From NCBI RefSeq assembly GCF_003892345.1, contig NZ_RRUE01000001.1, positions 1,209,008-1,273,007 of the forward strand: a stretch of 64,000 nt of DNA, written 5' to 3'. The notes below the pieces were generated by a model that ran no database searches, was not told where the DNA came from, and saw nothing but the letters and a program-made list of their open reading frames with translations. The position numbers and the translations under genes were made by a program. This DNA is from Lautropia dentalis. GTDB lineage: Bacteria > Pseudomonadota > Gammaproteobacteria > Burkholderiales > Burkholderiaceae_E. Positions 35,479 through 44,112 of the stretch are shown piece after piece (position 1 is the stretch's first letter; every line of letters begins with the position of its first letter).

Positions 35479-36395
35479 GCATGAATCCGCTTTATCTCGA
35501 TACCGCGCGGCTGCTGACGCAGGTTGCGCCGCATGTTTTTGTGGACGACACCTTTGCACTGAAGGGTGGCACGGCCATCAACCTGTTCCTGCGTGACATG
35601 CCACGCCTGTCGGTCGATCTTGATCTGGTGTTTCCTGATTGCACGCTGCCCCGTGCCGAAGCGCTCGAAGGCATCAGTGAGGGTATCCGGCAGGCAGCAG
35701 AACGCCTGCGCCGACGCGGGTTCCAGACACATGCGCCCGTGTCGGGAGCAGGAGAGACGAAGCTGCTCGTGCGTCGTGGGGCCATTCAGGTCAAGGTGGA
35801 AGTCAATGTGGTCATGCGTGGTACGGTGCTGCCGGTGCGCCGCATATCACTTCGGCCGGCTGCGCGTGATGTGCTGATGGCCGATCTGGAGCTGCCCGTG
35901 CTGTCGCTGGAGGATTTGTATGGTGGCAAGCTGGTGGCAGCGCTGGACCGGCAGCATCCGCGTGATCTGTTCGATGTGATGCAGCTGCTGGCGCACGAGG
36001 GCATCACACCCGGCATTCGGCGTGCGTTTGTGGTCTATCTCTGCTGTGGCAACCGGCCGATCCATGAGATTCTGTTTGCGCCGCCAAGGGATATTCAGTA
36101 TGACTATACGTACAACTTTCGGGGCATGACAGCCGAACCTGTTTCGCTGGAGGCGTTGATGTCCGCACGAACGCAAATGATGGATGTGCTTCGGCAGGGG
36201 CTGGATGACGATGAGCGCCAGTTCTTGATGTCGGTGGTTACAGCCGAGCCGGACTGGTCACTGCTCGGCATTGAACATCTGGCGCAGCTGCCGGGCATTC
36301 GCTGGAAGCTGCAGAACCTGGCGCAATTGCGCAGGGCCGATCGAAGAAAGTTTGCTGCCCAGGCAGAACAGCTTTCCCGGTTGCTGGCAAGGTGA
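35475..36395 (+). CDS. abiEii: AbiEii toxin, nucleotidyltransferase
   Basis: The 306-residue protein has the nucleotidyltransferase motif FALKGGTAINLFLRDMPRLS followed by VDLDLVF, giving the GG and DxD of the fold. Further along are ETKLLVRRGAIQVKVEVNVV and LSLEDLYGGKLVAALDRQHP-RDLFDV, typical of AbiEii/AbiGii toxins. Such toxins (for example MenT) can inactivate tRNA by adding nucleotides. The start overlaps the antitoxin stop (ATGA). The gene appears intact. Confidence 0.9.
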   Translation: MSMNPLYLDTARLLTQVAPHVFVDDTFALKGGTAINLFLRDMPRLSVDLDLVFPDCTLPRAEALEGISEGIRQAAERLRRRGFQTHAPVSGAGETKLLVRRGAIQVKVEVNVVMRGTVLPVRRISLRPAARDVLMADLELPVLSLEDLYGGKLVAALDRQHPRDLFDVMQLLAHEGITPGIRRAFVVYLCCGNRPIHEILFAPPRDIQYDYTYNFRGMTAEPVSLEALMSARTQMMDVLRQGLDDDERQFLMSVVTAEPDWSLLGIEHLAQLPGIRWKLQNLAQLRRADRRKFAAQAEQLSRLLAR

Positions 36396-36571
36396 CGGTA
36401 TGTGGCGGCGAACGGACCGGGCCTATCAGCGCCTGACTCTGTACGGCCATACCCCGGCCGTTCCCTCTCACGAATAAGCCTATCCCGTATCAGTTATTTC
36501 CATTTGTAGCAAAATGACGGGGCTATCCTCCAACCCCTGTTGCGCCCGGCGCTCTGACCGGGTGTTCCATC

Positions 36572-37080
36572 ATGATGTCCCTTCCTCCCGAGCCCTCCGA
36601 AGGGGCCGTTCTGCCCGTGCCCGCCTCTCTCGGTCCGCTGCCTTCCCGCGTCCATGGCGGTTTTCTGCCCACCACGGGTGAACCCGCGCCCCCGCCGACT
36701 GCCGATACGAACACGCTGCTGCAGCGCATGCCGCCGCTGGTGCTGGCGGTCTCGCTGGTGATGACGCATGCTGATGTCTGGGCGCAGGGCAATGGCGCTG
36801 CAACGATGGTATCAGAAATATCTGTAACAGAGTTTTTGCCGGCTTCTCTCGTTCCTCCTCACGGTTCGGGCGCCCGGACTGCCACCGGGGCCACCGATAC
36901 CATGGGGTCCGGCGCTGCCTCCGCCACGGCGACCCTCATCGCAGCCACGGATCCGGCCGTATCGTCGCAGTCTGCCGGGTCCGAGGCCCACGCGCTGGGC
37001 GAAGTTCGCATCTACGGCACGGTGGAGAAGGACCAGGGCTTTGCTCCCACCCAGGCCGATACGGCGGCCAAGGCACCGGC
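36572..37080 (+). pseudogene. TonB-dependent receptor, N-terminal fragment
   Basis: The frame opens at ATG 36572 with a long leader containing a hydrophobic stretch (MPPLVLAVSLVMTHADVWAQ), then Ala/Thr/Gly-rich residues and EAHALGEVRIYGTVEKDQGF followed by APTQADTAAKAPA. That is the start of a siderophore receptor just before its plug. At about 37080 it runs into istB sequence in a different frame. The C-terminal half, probably of the same gene, lies at 45921-47292. Confidence 0.7.
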
Positions 37081-37679
37081 GCAGCGCCCGCCTGTTGAAG
37101 CAGGCCAGCCTGAAGTATGCCCAGGCCCACATCGAAGACTTCGACGCACGAGCCAGCCGGGGGCTGGAACGTGCCCGCTGGATGGCACTTGCCCTGAGTG
37201 ACTGGGCAACGTCCGGCGCCACCATCATCCTGAGCGGGGCCACGGGGTGCGGCAAGACGTGGCTTGCCTGCGCTCTCGGACAGTATGCCTGTCGCCAGGG
37301 ACACAGTACGCGGTATCTGCGTCTGCCCAGGCTGGGCGAGGAGCTGGGCCTTGTACGGGCCACAGGCACCTACACCAGGTGGCTTGGCAAGCTGGCAAAG
37401 ACGCAGGTCCTGATACTGGACGATTGGGGACTGGTGGCGCTGGACGCCCTCTGCCGGGAAGCGCTGATGGAGATCATCGATGACCGGGCCGGCAACAGGG
37501 CCACGCTGATCACCAGCCAGTTGCCCGTCGATCACTGGCATGCCTGGATCGATGAGCCGGCGGTGGCCGACGCGATGCTGGATCGTCTGCTGCCACAGGC
37601 GCAGCGGATCGTGCTCAAGGGGGAGTCACTGCGCGCTGCACGAACGAAGAAAACGCCTTCATCCGCCAACCAGAGCTGA
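37081..37679 (+). pseudogene. istB: IS21-family helper ATPase IstB, 5'-truncated
   Basis: From RLLKQASLKYAQAHIEDFD onward the frame is clear IstB: ILSGATGCGKTWLACALGQY (Walker A), TQVLILDDWGLVALDAL (Walker B), TLITSQLPVDHWHAWI and AQRIVLKGESLR. The first 60 or so residues are missing and istA is absent, so the element is dead. The left junction is with the TonB-receptor fragment; on the right the IS21 end follows at 37777-37843. Confidence 0.87.
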
Positions 37680-37776
37680 CGCTCTCCCGGAGGTACTGGG
37701 GGGGGGCTGGAAGGCCCCCCGGATCAGGCAATCGTACAATTTGCCTGGCAGGCAATGTCTCTGACCACTCGACATC

Positions 37777-37843
37777 GGTCACGATGACCGGACTGCGCGG
37801 TCACGATGCCGGAATCGTCGGTCACGATCATCGGAATACGCAC
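37777..37843 (+). mobile_element. IS21-family right end (three 21-22-bp subterminal repeats)
   Basis: Three consecutive units start GGTCACGATgaCCGG, GGTCACGATgCCGG and GGTCACGATcaTCGG at 37777, 37799 and 37820, ending in AATACGCAC. Multiple subterminal repeats of this kind are transposase-binding sites of IS21-family elements. The 45 bases 37799-37843 are the same as 45876-45920. Confidence 0.75.
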
Positions 37844-38310
37844 AACAGAGCGCAGCGGATTTCGATGAGGTCATGGCCATCAACCTGAAGGGGGTCTGGC
37901 TATGTGCCAAGTACCAGATCGAGGCGTTCCTGGCTCAGGGGGAAGGGGGCGCGATCATCAACACCTCATCCTGGCTGGCACAGGGGGCGCTGGCCGGCTC
38001 CTCCATCTATTCCGCTAGCAAGGGGGCACTGGATGCCATGATCCGCGCCCTGGCGCTGGAGTACGGCCGCCAGGGAATCCGCATCAACAACATCTGTCCC
38101 GGCATCATCGATACGCCCATGGCACGCAGCAGCGGTGATGTGGCCGCCTATCAGCCCTTCGTCGAACACACGCCCATGAAACGCATGGGGCAGCCTGAGG
38201 ATATCGGCGACGTGGCCGTGTGGCTGGCCAGTGACGGTGCCCGCTTCATTACGGGTCAGAGCATCTTGGTGGATGGCGGGTACACCATCGGCGGCCTCCG
38301 CTGGCAGTGA
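37844..38310 (+). pseudogene. Short-chain dehydrogenase/reductase, 5'-truncated
   Basis: Directly after the IS21 end, an open frame without a start codon at the junction (SAADFDEVMAINLKGVWLC) continues through IINTSSWLAQGALAGSSIYS, the catalytic YSASK (Tyr and Lys), GIRINNICPGIIDTPMA and the usual SDR end ITGQSILVDGGYTIGGLRW. The Rossmann TGxxxGxG part (about the first 90 residues) is missing, so it cannot bind its cofactor. ATG 37873 could only give a 145-residue inactive piece. Confidence 0.85.
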
Positions 38311-38732
38311 GGCGATCGTTCCCGGACGGCGAGATTTGCGTCCGGGCAAAGCATGAGATATGTCTTGCCTTTTATATGGCGGTCTTTGCGAGAGCTGGGT
38401 TCCGGGGAGGGGATGTACGGAGCCCGGTTTTCGCTCTTGTGGTTCCTGCTGTACTCCGATCTTCCCGCTGAAAGGAAGACCTTGCAGAGGACCATAGAGA
38501 TGGGTCGGTCGTATGTTCGCAATACCTACTATTATGCGTAGATATTGTCGATTAATCTGGCGTTAAGTTGCTTAGAAACATCTTATTGAGTGTTTTGTGT
38601 TTTATCGCTCCATTTTGTACGTTTATAGAAATATTATGAAATAAATTTGTCATATTGTGTCATAATATACGATTTGGTGATGAGATAACATAGTGAAACT
38701 GCTATCCCGCCTGCTTTTTGAGGGGTGCCGCT
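38311..38732. other. AT-rich intergenic region before the sensor-transporter operon
   Basis: No supported gene is seen in these 420 bases; a 62-codon frame at 38353 has no protein-like character. From 38530 to 38695 the sequence is strongly AT-rich with many TATAAT-like strings (for example ATAATATAC and AATATTATG), probably the operon promoter. I cannot choose among them. Confidence 0.4.
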
Positions 38733-39134
38733 GTGTTGTCGCGTCTTTCCATCATCATTCTGTTGCTTCTGGTTCCTGTTGCCATCGCGCTGCTGTCACA
38801 GCAGATAACGCGCACGGTACCTCCGCCCAGGTTGTCTGGAGGCATTATCGAGGTCCGGCTGCGCGATACGGATGATATGTCTGGCCATGGTGCGGATGCG
38901 GTGACCGAAATCGGTCTGCCGGATTCCTACATACCCCGCACCATCAAGCACAAATACGACATGGGGCCGGGTGACGAGGCCAGACGTGTGGATGGCGCCA
39001 GAAGCAAGGGGGCGGATGGTCTTCATCAGGATGGCATCCACGACGAGCGGCAGAATGGCGTTCGTGAGTGCGGTATGGGACCGGAAACCGAAGCTGGTGA
39101 GCCCCATGGCCATCAAAGGCAGGGGACGCCATGA
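38733..39134 (+). CDS. Small membrane-anchored or exported protein of unknown function
   Basis: From GTG 38733 (TTG 38718 is an alternative) it encodes about 133 residues. A hydrophobic N-terminal segment (LSRLSIIILLLLVPVAIALL) is followed by a charged, Gly/Asp/Arg/His-rich hydrophilic part (PPRLSGGIIEVRLRDTDDMS, DSYIPRTIKHKYDMGPGDEA). No family is recognised. It overlaps the sensor gene by 4 bases (ATGA), so it may be a periplasmic partner of that sensor. The second half resembles low-complexity sequence, so the true extent is uncertain. Confidence 0.5.
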   Translation: MLSRLSIIILLLLVPVAIALLSQQITRTVPPPRLSGGIIEVRLRDTDDMSGHGADAVTEIGLPDSYIPRTIKHKYDMGPGDEARRVDGARSKGADGLHQDGIHDERQNGVRECGMGPETEAGEPHGHQRQGTP

Positions 39135-40627
39135 AGTCGAATACCGATGCTCGTCCTCTGGCGATGCCTCTCACGGCGCGCTGGCGCGTCGTGGGCTGGA
39201 TATTGCTGACAGCCGCATTGATGGTGCTGGCGTTGATCCTGACGGTCCGTTCGATCTTCATTCGGCAGGTGGATCTGGATGCCAATGCAGCCGTCGTCCA
39301 GGAGCTGCATGAGTTCAATGCGTTTGCCCGTGAGGCGGTGGACCCTCGTACGCACGGGCCCTTCGACTCGCTGACTGCGCTGATGGAGCGCTACATGGAG
39401 CGTCAGACCCCCGATCGGGGTGAGGCTTTCATTGGCGTGACACCCGACGAGGTACTTCTGCTGGATAACGCCTCCAATGATGCGGGCGAGCGGCTGGCTG
39501 CAAATCCCAAGCGCCTGAAGGCCTTGTTGGCCAGTCCGCAGAGTTCAGGCATCGAGAGCACGCCCGATGGCCTGATGCGCTGGGGCAAGAGCGTCATTCA
39601 GGGCCACGGCAAGCGGGGGGTGTTGCTGGTGACGCAGTTCGTTCAGGCCAATGTTGACAGTGTGCATCGCAACATGCTGATCCTGTTCGGTGTGTCGCTG
39701 GCTGGCATGGTGTTGACGGCGTTCATCGCCTGGTTGGTGGCGGGGCAGATCCTGGCGCCGGTACGCCGCTTTGCACGATTGTCCGAACGAATCGGTCCGC
39801 TTGATCTGCATACTCGGCTGCCCGAACATGGTAGCAGCGAGCTGACCCGCCTGGCACGGGCGATCAATGGCATGCTGGATCGGCTGGAAAGCTCGTACCG
39901 CGAGCAGAGTCACGTGCTGTACGAGGTGCAGCAGCAATTGCAGGGGCAACTGCAGGCGCTGGTACCGTTGCATCGACGGCTGGCCCATGATCCCGCACAG
40001 GTGGCTTTGCTGGACGGGCCGACAGGCGAGATGCGTCGTCTGGTTCAGGATCTGGATCTGCTTCTCGAAAGTGGTCGACCGGGGTTTCTGCATTGTCATC
40101 CGGTCAGACTGGATGACCTGATCCAGCAGTTGGTCCGGCAGCAGCGCAATCTGCGGCCCGATCGGGACTGGCAGACGGTGGAGACCGTGGATGCCGAAGC
40201 CGAGCTGGATCTGCAACGGGTGCTGTTGGCGTTGCACTATCTGGCCAATAATGCGGCGGACAATACCCAGGTGGGAGACAGGATCGGTCTGGGAGCATCC
40301 GTTCGCCGTCAGGCCGATGGTGAGGCCATGGCCAGTCTCTGGGTCGTCAATCAGGGGGTGCCGCTCAGCCAGGAACAGGCGCGGGCCGTCTTCGAACCGG
40401 TGCCGCATCGTCGTGACGAGCTGGACGAGGGCCATTTGCACATGGGCATGGGGCTCGCTGTGGTAAAGGCACTGGCGCATGCCCATGACGGGTATGCGTG
40501 GGTGGAATCGGGTACGGAACGTGGGACGGTGTTTGGTATCGATGTTCCGATGGCCCGTCCTGCAGAGGGTGCCAGCCAGACACTGGTACAGGAATCGGCC
40601 ATCCAGGCCATGCAGCACGAAAAATGA
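39131..40627 (+). CDS. Sensor histidine kinase-like protein with degenerate catalytic core
   Basis: The 498-residue protein has TM1 (about 19-43), a periplasmic domain (44-180), TM2 (183-205) and a HAMP domain (about 206-258). At the expected dimerisation helix the sequence is QSHVLYEVQQQLQGQ: a His (261) is present, but the HExxxP pattern of phosphoacceptor boxes is lost. The ATPase-like part keeps a weak N box (LHYLANNAADNT) and a G box (LHMGMGLAVVKALAHAHDGY). No response regulator gene is in the window. It is coupled (ATGA) to the transporter gene. It may be a ligand sensor with altered output. Confidence 0.68.
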   Translation: MKSNTDARPLAMPLTARWRVVGWILLTAALMVLALILTVRSIFIRQVDLDANAAVVQELHEFNAFAREAVDPRTHGPFDSLTALMERYMERQTPDRGEAFIGVTPDEVLLLDNASNDAGERLAANPKRLKALLASPQSSGIESTPDGLMRWGKSVIQGHGKRGVLLVTQFVQANVDSVHRNMLILFGVSLAGMVLTAFIAWLVAGQILAPVRRFARLSERIGPLDLHTRLPEHGSSELTRLARAINGMLDRLESSYREQSHVLYEVQQQLQGQLQALVPLHRRLAHDPAQVALLDGPTGEMRRLVQDLDLLLESGRPGFLHCHPVRLDDLIQQLVRQQRNLRPDRDWQTVETVDAEAELDLQRVLLALHYLANNAADNTQVGDRIGLGASVRRQADGEAMASLWVVNQGVPLSQEQARAVFEPVPHRRDELDEGHLHMGMGLAVVKALAHAHDGYAWVESGTERGTVFGIDVPMARPAEGASQTLVQESAIQAMQHEK

Positions 40628-42255
40628 CAGCCCACGCCATGACCAAGGCTGAACGGATCGAGCACACGACGACGGACGATTCTGCTCCGGTGTTCCATCG
40701 TACCCACTCGTCATTGAATCTGCCGGACAGGAGGAAATCCGGGGGCAGACGAACGCTTGAGCCAAGCCTGATGGAGCGGGTGGCACAGCGGTTGCGCAAC
40801 GATTTCTCGGTGCGGCATCTGGCTGCCATAGCGGCTGCCATTGGTGTGGTGGCACTCGTTGTCTGGTGGGTCAATATTGCCGTGGACGGTACGGACGAAG
40901 CCAAGGCGTTGAGCACGCAGGGCGCAGTCACCCTCTCGGTCTTTGCCATTGCGGTATGGTTCTGGATCTTCACCGCCATCGATGACACCTATGTCGCGTT
41001 GGGGGCGGCAGTCGTGCTGGTGGTGATGGGCGTGTTGCCGGAAAAGACGCTCTTCGATTCTCTGGGTGACGACACTGTCTGGCTGTTGCTCGGTTCGTTC
41101 GTCATCGCCGCAGGCATCACGGCTTCCGGGCTTGCCACGAGAGCAGCGGTCTTCATCATTTCCGGGGCGCGAGATGTGCGACAGTTGATGCATCTGAGTG
41201 GAGCGGCCCTTGTGGCTACAGCTTTTGCTGTGCCATCGACCTCAGGGCGGGCAGCATTGGCCATGCCGGTGTTCATGGCACTGGCTCCAGTACTGCGCGA
41301 TCGACCCGCACTGGTCCGGGCGCTGGCGCTGGCCTTCCCTTCGGTCATTCTGCTGTCGGCCGTGGCTTCCTACCTGGGGGCCGGTGCACATCTGATCACC
41401 AGTCAGATTCTGGTCGGTCGGGGATACCCGGGCTTCTCGTTCGCCAATTGGATGCTCTATGGCTTGCCATTGGCGGTGGTGTCCAGTGTGGCCTGCGTGG
41501 AGCTGGTGCTGGCACTGTTCACATCACGTGAAGATCGCTGTCAGGCGTTGAGCATTTCCGTGAGTGACCTTCAAAGCCACACCGGCATTCCCATCAGTGG
41601 CAGGTTCACGCCCGCTCAAGGGAGGGCCGCCTGGCTGGTGGCCGTGGTCATCGTCCTCTGGTGCATGGAGCCGGTCCATGGCATCCACCCCGCCGTCATC
41701 GCCCTGGCTGGCGGACTGGCCATGAGCAGCAACAGCCTGGGCGTCGTCAGTCTGGGCAAGGCGCTCAAGTCGGTGCCGTGGTCCTTGCTGATCTTCATGG
41801 CGGCTACGCTGGCGCTGGGGTCGGCGCTGGCCAGTTCCGGCGCCGCGGCTTGGGCAGCCGAAGGCATGCTCGGGCCCATTCGCAGTGCTGGCAAGGCGGC
41901 TTCGGTCACTTTTGTCGTCGTCATCGTGTTCATTTCCACTGCAGCGCATCTGGTCATTCAGTCACGGTCGGCACGGTCCGCAGTGCTTATTCCTCTGGTG
42001 GTATCGCTGGCACCGGAGGTTGGGGTCTCCGCGATGGCTGCTGCGTATGCATCGACGGCGGCTGCAGGTTTCTGTCACACCATGAGCAGTTCGGCCAAAC
42101 CCATGGCCCTGTTTGCCAGGGTCGAGGATGCTCCCACCTATTCTGCCCAGGATCTGCTGCGGTTGAGCCTGTGGCTGGCGCCACTGAGCGCTGCTCTGGT
42201 GCTGTTGTTTGCCTTCGTCGTCTGGCCGCTGAGCGGTATGCCGCTGTTTCGGTGA
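40624..42255 (+). CDS. SLC13/DASS-family anion transporter
   Basis: The 543-residue protein from ATG 40624 overlaps the sensor stop. After a hydrophilic N terminus of about 65 residues come about 12 hydrophobic segments (for example LAAIAAAIGVVALVVWW, TLSVFAIAVWFWIF, LLGSFVIAAGITASGL). Motifs resemble the SLC13/CitMHS superfamily: AFAVPSTSGRAALAMPVFMA and YASTAAAGFCHTMSSSAKPM are placed like the SNT substrate/sodium motifs. It probably imports a carboxylate. With glycerate kinase downstream, glycerate or a related acid is a plausible substrate (inference). Confidence 0.75.
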   Translation: MTAHAMTKAERIEHTTTDDSAPVFHRTHSSLNLPDRRKSGGRRTLEPSLMERVAQRLRNDFSVRHLAAIAAAIGVVALVVWWVNIAVDGTDEAKALSTQGAVTLSVFAIAVWFWIFTAIDDTYVALGAAVVLVVMGVLPEKTLFDSLGDDTVWLLLGSFVIAAGITASGLATRAAVFIISGARDVRQLMHLSGAALVATAFAVPSTSGRAALAMPVFMALAPVLRDRPALVRALALAFPSVILLSAVASYLGAGAHLITSQILVGRGYPGFSFANWMLYGLPLAVVSSVACVELVLALFTSREDRCQALSISVSDLQSHTGIPISGRFTPAQGRAAWLVAVVIVLWCMEPVHGIHPAVIALAGGLAMSSNSLGVVSLGKALKSVPWSLLIFMAATLALGSALASSGAAAWAAEGMLGPIRSAGKAASVTFVVVIVFISTAAHLVIQSRSARSAVLIPLVVSLAPEVGVSAMAAAYASTAAAGFCHTMSSSAKPMALFARVEDAPTYSAQDLLRLSLWLAPLSAALVLLFAFVVWPLSGMPLFR

Positions 42256-42306
42256 AAGTGAATGGCAGCAGCCGTTCGTTCGGATCATCCATCAAGGAGG
42301 AAGCCA

Positions 42307-43539
42307 ATGCCGATCATCCCCAGGAATATCCTTGTGGCTCCAGCCGGATTCAAGGAGTCGCTGGACGCCGGTACCGTGGCACGCGCCATTTCGGCAGGCG
42401 TGCGACGCACCATGCCGGGAGCACGTGTCAAGACTGTTCCTGTGCCCGATGGAGGCGAAGGAACGGCGCATATGCTGGCCGAATCGACAGGAGGGCGCCT
42501 GGTGCATCGTACCGTTACCGGTCCTGTAGGACAGCCTGTCGAGTCACATTTCGCCTTGCTCGGCGGCAAGGCACAAGGGGTGGCCGTGGTGGAAATGGCT
42601 GCTGCAGCCGGCCTGCGCCTGGTGCCGCGAGACATGCGTGACCCTACCCTCACCACGACCCGGGGTGTGGGAGAATTGATCCATGCCGCGCTGGAGCATG
42701 ACATCCACACCATCTTGATTGGTTGCGGTGACTCCGGTACCAGTGATGGGGGCCTGGGAGCATTGCAGGCTCTGGGTGTGCGCATTGCCGATGCCCAGGG
42801 CAGGGAGGTTGGACATGGTGGTCGCTGTCTGGCGGATGTGGCGACATTGGACATGAGCGGGCTGCCGTCGGCGTTGCGCGATGGAAAGGTGAAGATGGTG
42901 ATGGCGCTCAACGCACATAACATCCTGACGGGTGAACGCGGCGTGGCGCGGGTCTTCGGCCCCCAGAAAGGAGCTTCTCCACAGCAGGTGGCCGAACTGG
43001 AAAGAGGCTTCGACAACTGGGCACGCAAGTTGGCAGAATACGCATTGCCACAGGCTCGGGACATCGATTTTGCCCGCGGTGCGGGTACGGGCGCATCGGG
43101 TGGTCTGGGTGCAGGGCTGGCCGCCATCGGGGCGCAGCTGGTGTCTCGCTTCCAGGCACTTCTGGACTCCGGGCTGGCTGGTTTCGACATGAATGCGTTG
43201 CTCAAAGGGGCAGACCTGGTCATCACCGCCGAGGGTGCCATCGATTTTCAGACACCCCGTGGCAAGGTTCCTGCCGAAATCGCCCGGCGGGCTGGTGAGC
43301 TGGGGGTGCCGGTTGTTGCATTGGCTGGCACGCTTGGCAAGGGGGCCCAGGATGTCTATGACATCGGCATCGATGCCATCGCGTCGATCGTGCCCATTCC
43401 GATGAGTCTTGAGCAGGCCATTGAGGCGGGTGAGCGGCTGCTGGTGGAGGCCACGGAGCGTCTGATGCGCACCTTGTTGCTGGGAGTGGCCATGACCGTG
43501 CGTAGCACGGATGTCAAGGAAACGGCTGCGGCGTGGTGA
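42307..43539 (+). CDS. Glycerate kinase (GarK/GlxK type)
   Basis: The 410-residue protein starts at ATG 42307 with a strong Shine-Dalgarno (AAGGAGG, 42294-42300). Family motifs are ILVAPAGFKESLDAGTVARA, VPVPDGGEGTAHMLAES, TILIGCGDSGTSDGGLGALQ, and GAGTGASGGLGAGLAAIGAQ. AEGAIDFQTPRGKVPAEIAR and VVALAGTLG lie near the end. It phosphorylates D-glycerate (to 2- or 3-phosphoglycerate), feeding glyoxylate, tartrate or glucarate breakdown into glycolysis. It is the last gene of the sensor-transporter operon. Confidence 0.92.
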   Translation: MPIIPRNILVAPAGFKESLDAGTVARAISAGVRRTMPGARVKTVPVPDGGEGTAHMLAESTGGRLVHRTVTGPVGQPVESHFALLGGKAQGVAVVEMAAAAGLRLVPRDMRDPTLTTTRGVGELIHAALEHDIHTILIGCGDSGTSDGGLGALQALGVRIADAQGREVGHGGRCLADVATLDMSGLPSALRDGKVKMVMALNAHNILTGERGVARVFGPQKGASPQQVAELERGFDNWARKLAEYALPQARDIDFARGAGTGASGGLGAGLAAIGAQLVSRFQALLDSGLAGFDMNALLKGADLVITAEGAIDFQTPRGKVPAEIARRAGELGVPVVALAGTLGKGAQDVYDIGIDAIASIVPIPMSLEQAIEAGERLLVEATERLMRTLLLGVAMTVRSTDVKETAAAW

Positions 43540-43588
43540 GCCAATCCAATGGGGAGGGCACAGTGCTTTCGGGGAAGGCCGAAGGATC

Positions 43589-44029
43589 TCACCCTCTCGC
43601 CCGGATGGTCCGGAACGTCAGGTTCACGCGCGGCTGCGTGACGCGCGTGCTCTTCATCAACGCATGTTGCCAGTGGGCCTGCGTCTGGCCACGCATCACG
43701 ATCAGCTGGCCGTGGTGCAGCAGCATCTCGAACTTCCGGCGGGTGCGCCGGTGGCGGAATGCGAACTTGCGGGTGGCCCCGAAGCTCACCGAGGCGATCA
43801 CTGTCTCCGGTCCCAGCTCTGCCTCGTCGTCGCTGTGCCACGCCATGCCCTGGTTGCCGTCCTCGTAGCGGTTCAGCAGGCAGGAATTGAAATGCACGCC
43901 CACCAGCGTGTCCACCCGGTCTCGCAGCGCCCGCAGCGGCGGTGTCCAGATCCGAGCCTGATGGTTCACGCCTGAGTAGCGATAGTCGAAGGTAAGCAAC
44001 CAGCCATCTACACGGTTCAACGCCTCCAT
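43589..44029 (-). pseudogene. AlkB-type 2-oxoglutarate/Fe(II) dioxygenase, N-terminally truncated
   Basis: From FDYRYSGVNHQARIWTPPLR onward (about 133 residues) the sequence is AlkB-like: MAWHSDDEAELGP gives the iron-binding HxD, HWQHAL the distal His, and TRVTQPRVNLTFR the 2-oxoglutarate Arg. The first 80-90 residues, which form the nucleotide-recognition lid, are missing. Upstream codons MEALNRVDGWLLT do not belong to the family and lead into the palindrome at 44031. A repair function for alkylated DNA is therefore doubtful. Confidence 0.75.
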
Positions 44030-44030
44030 A

Positions 44031-44077
44031 CGCCAAAACAGGTGTCCACCTAAATCAAGTGGACACCTGTTTTGGCG
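44031..44077. repeat. Perfect 19-bp-arm palindrome
   Basis: CGCCAAAACAGGTGTCCAC (44031-44049) and its exact complement (44059-44077) enclose the 9-base spacer CTAAATCAA. It separates the truncated alkB from the IS66 transposase gene. It may be the fused ends of a mobile element, or a bidirectional hairpin; the identity is unknown. Confidence 0.85.
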
Positions 44078-44112
44078 TTCAGGCGGTAAAACTGTGGATG
44101 TACGCAGCACTG

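Noticed and set aside
37777-37843. Three spaced repeats considered as a CRISPR array or iterons
   Set aside because: Units are directly contiguous, 21-22 bases, only three, and lie at the end of an istB gene with a same-orientation copy at 45854. This fits IS21 subterminal transposase-binding repeats.
38353-38541. 62-codon open frame after the truncated SDR gene
   Set aside because: No Shine-Dalgarno, no family similarity, and the composition follows the surrounding non-coding DNA.
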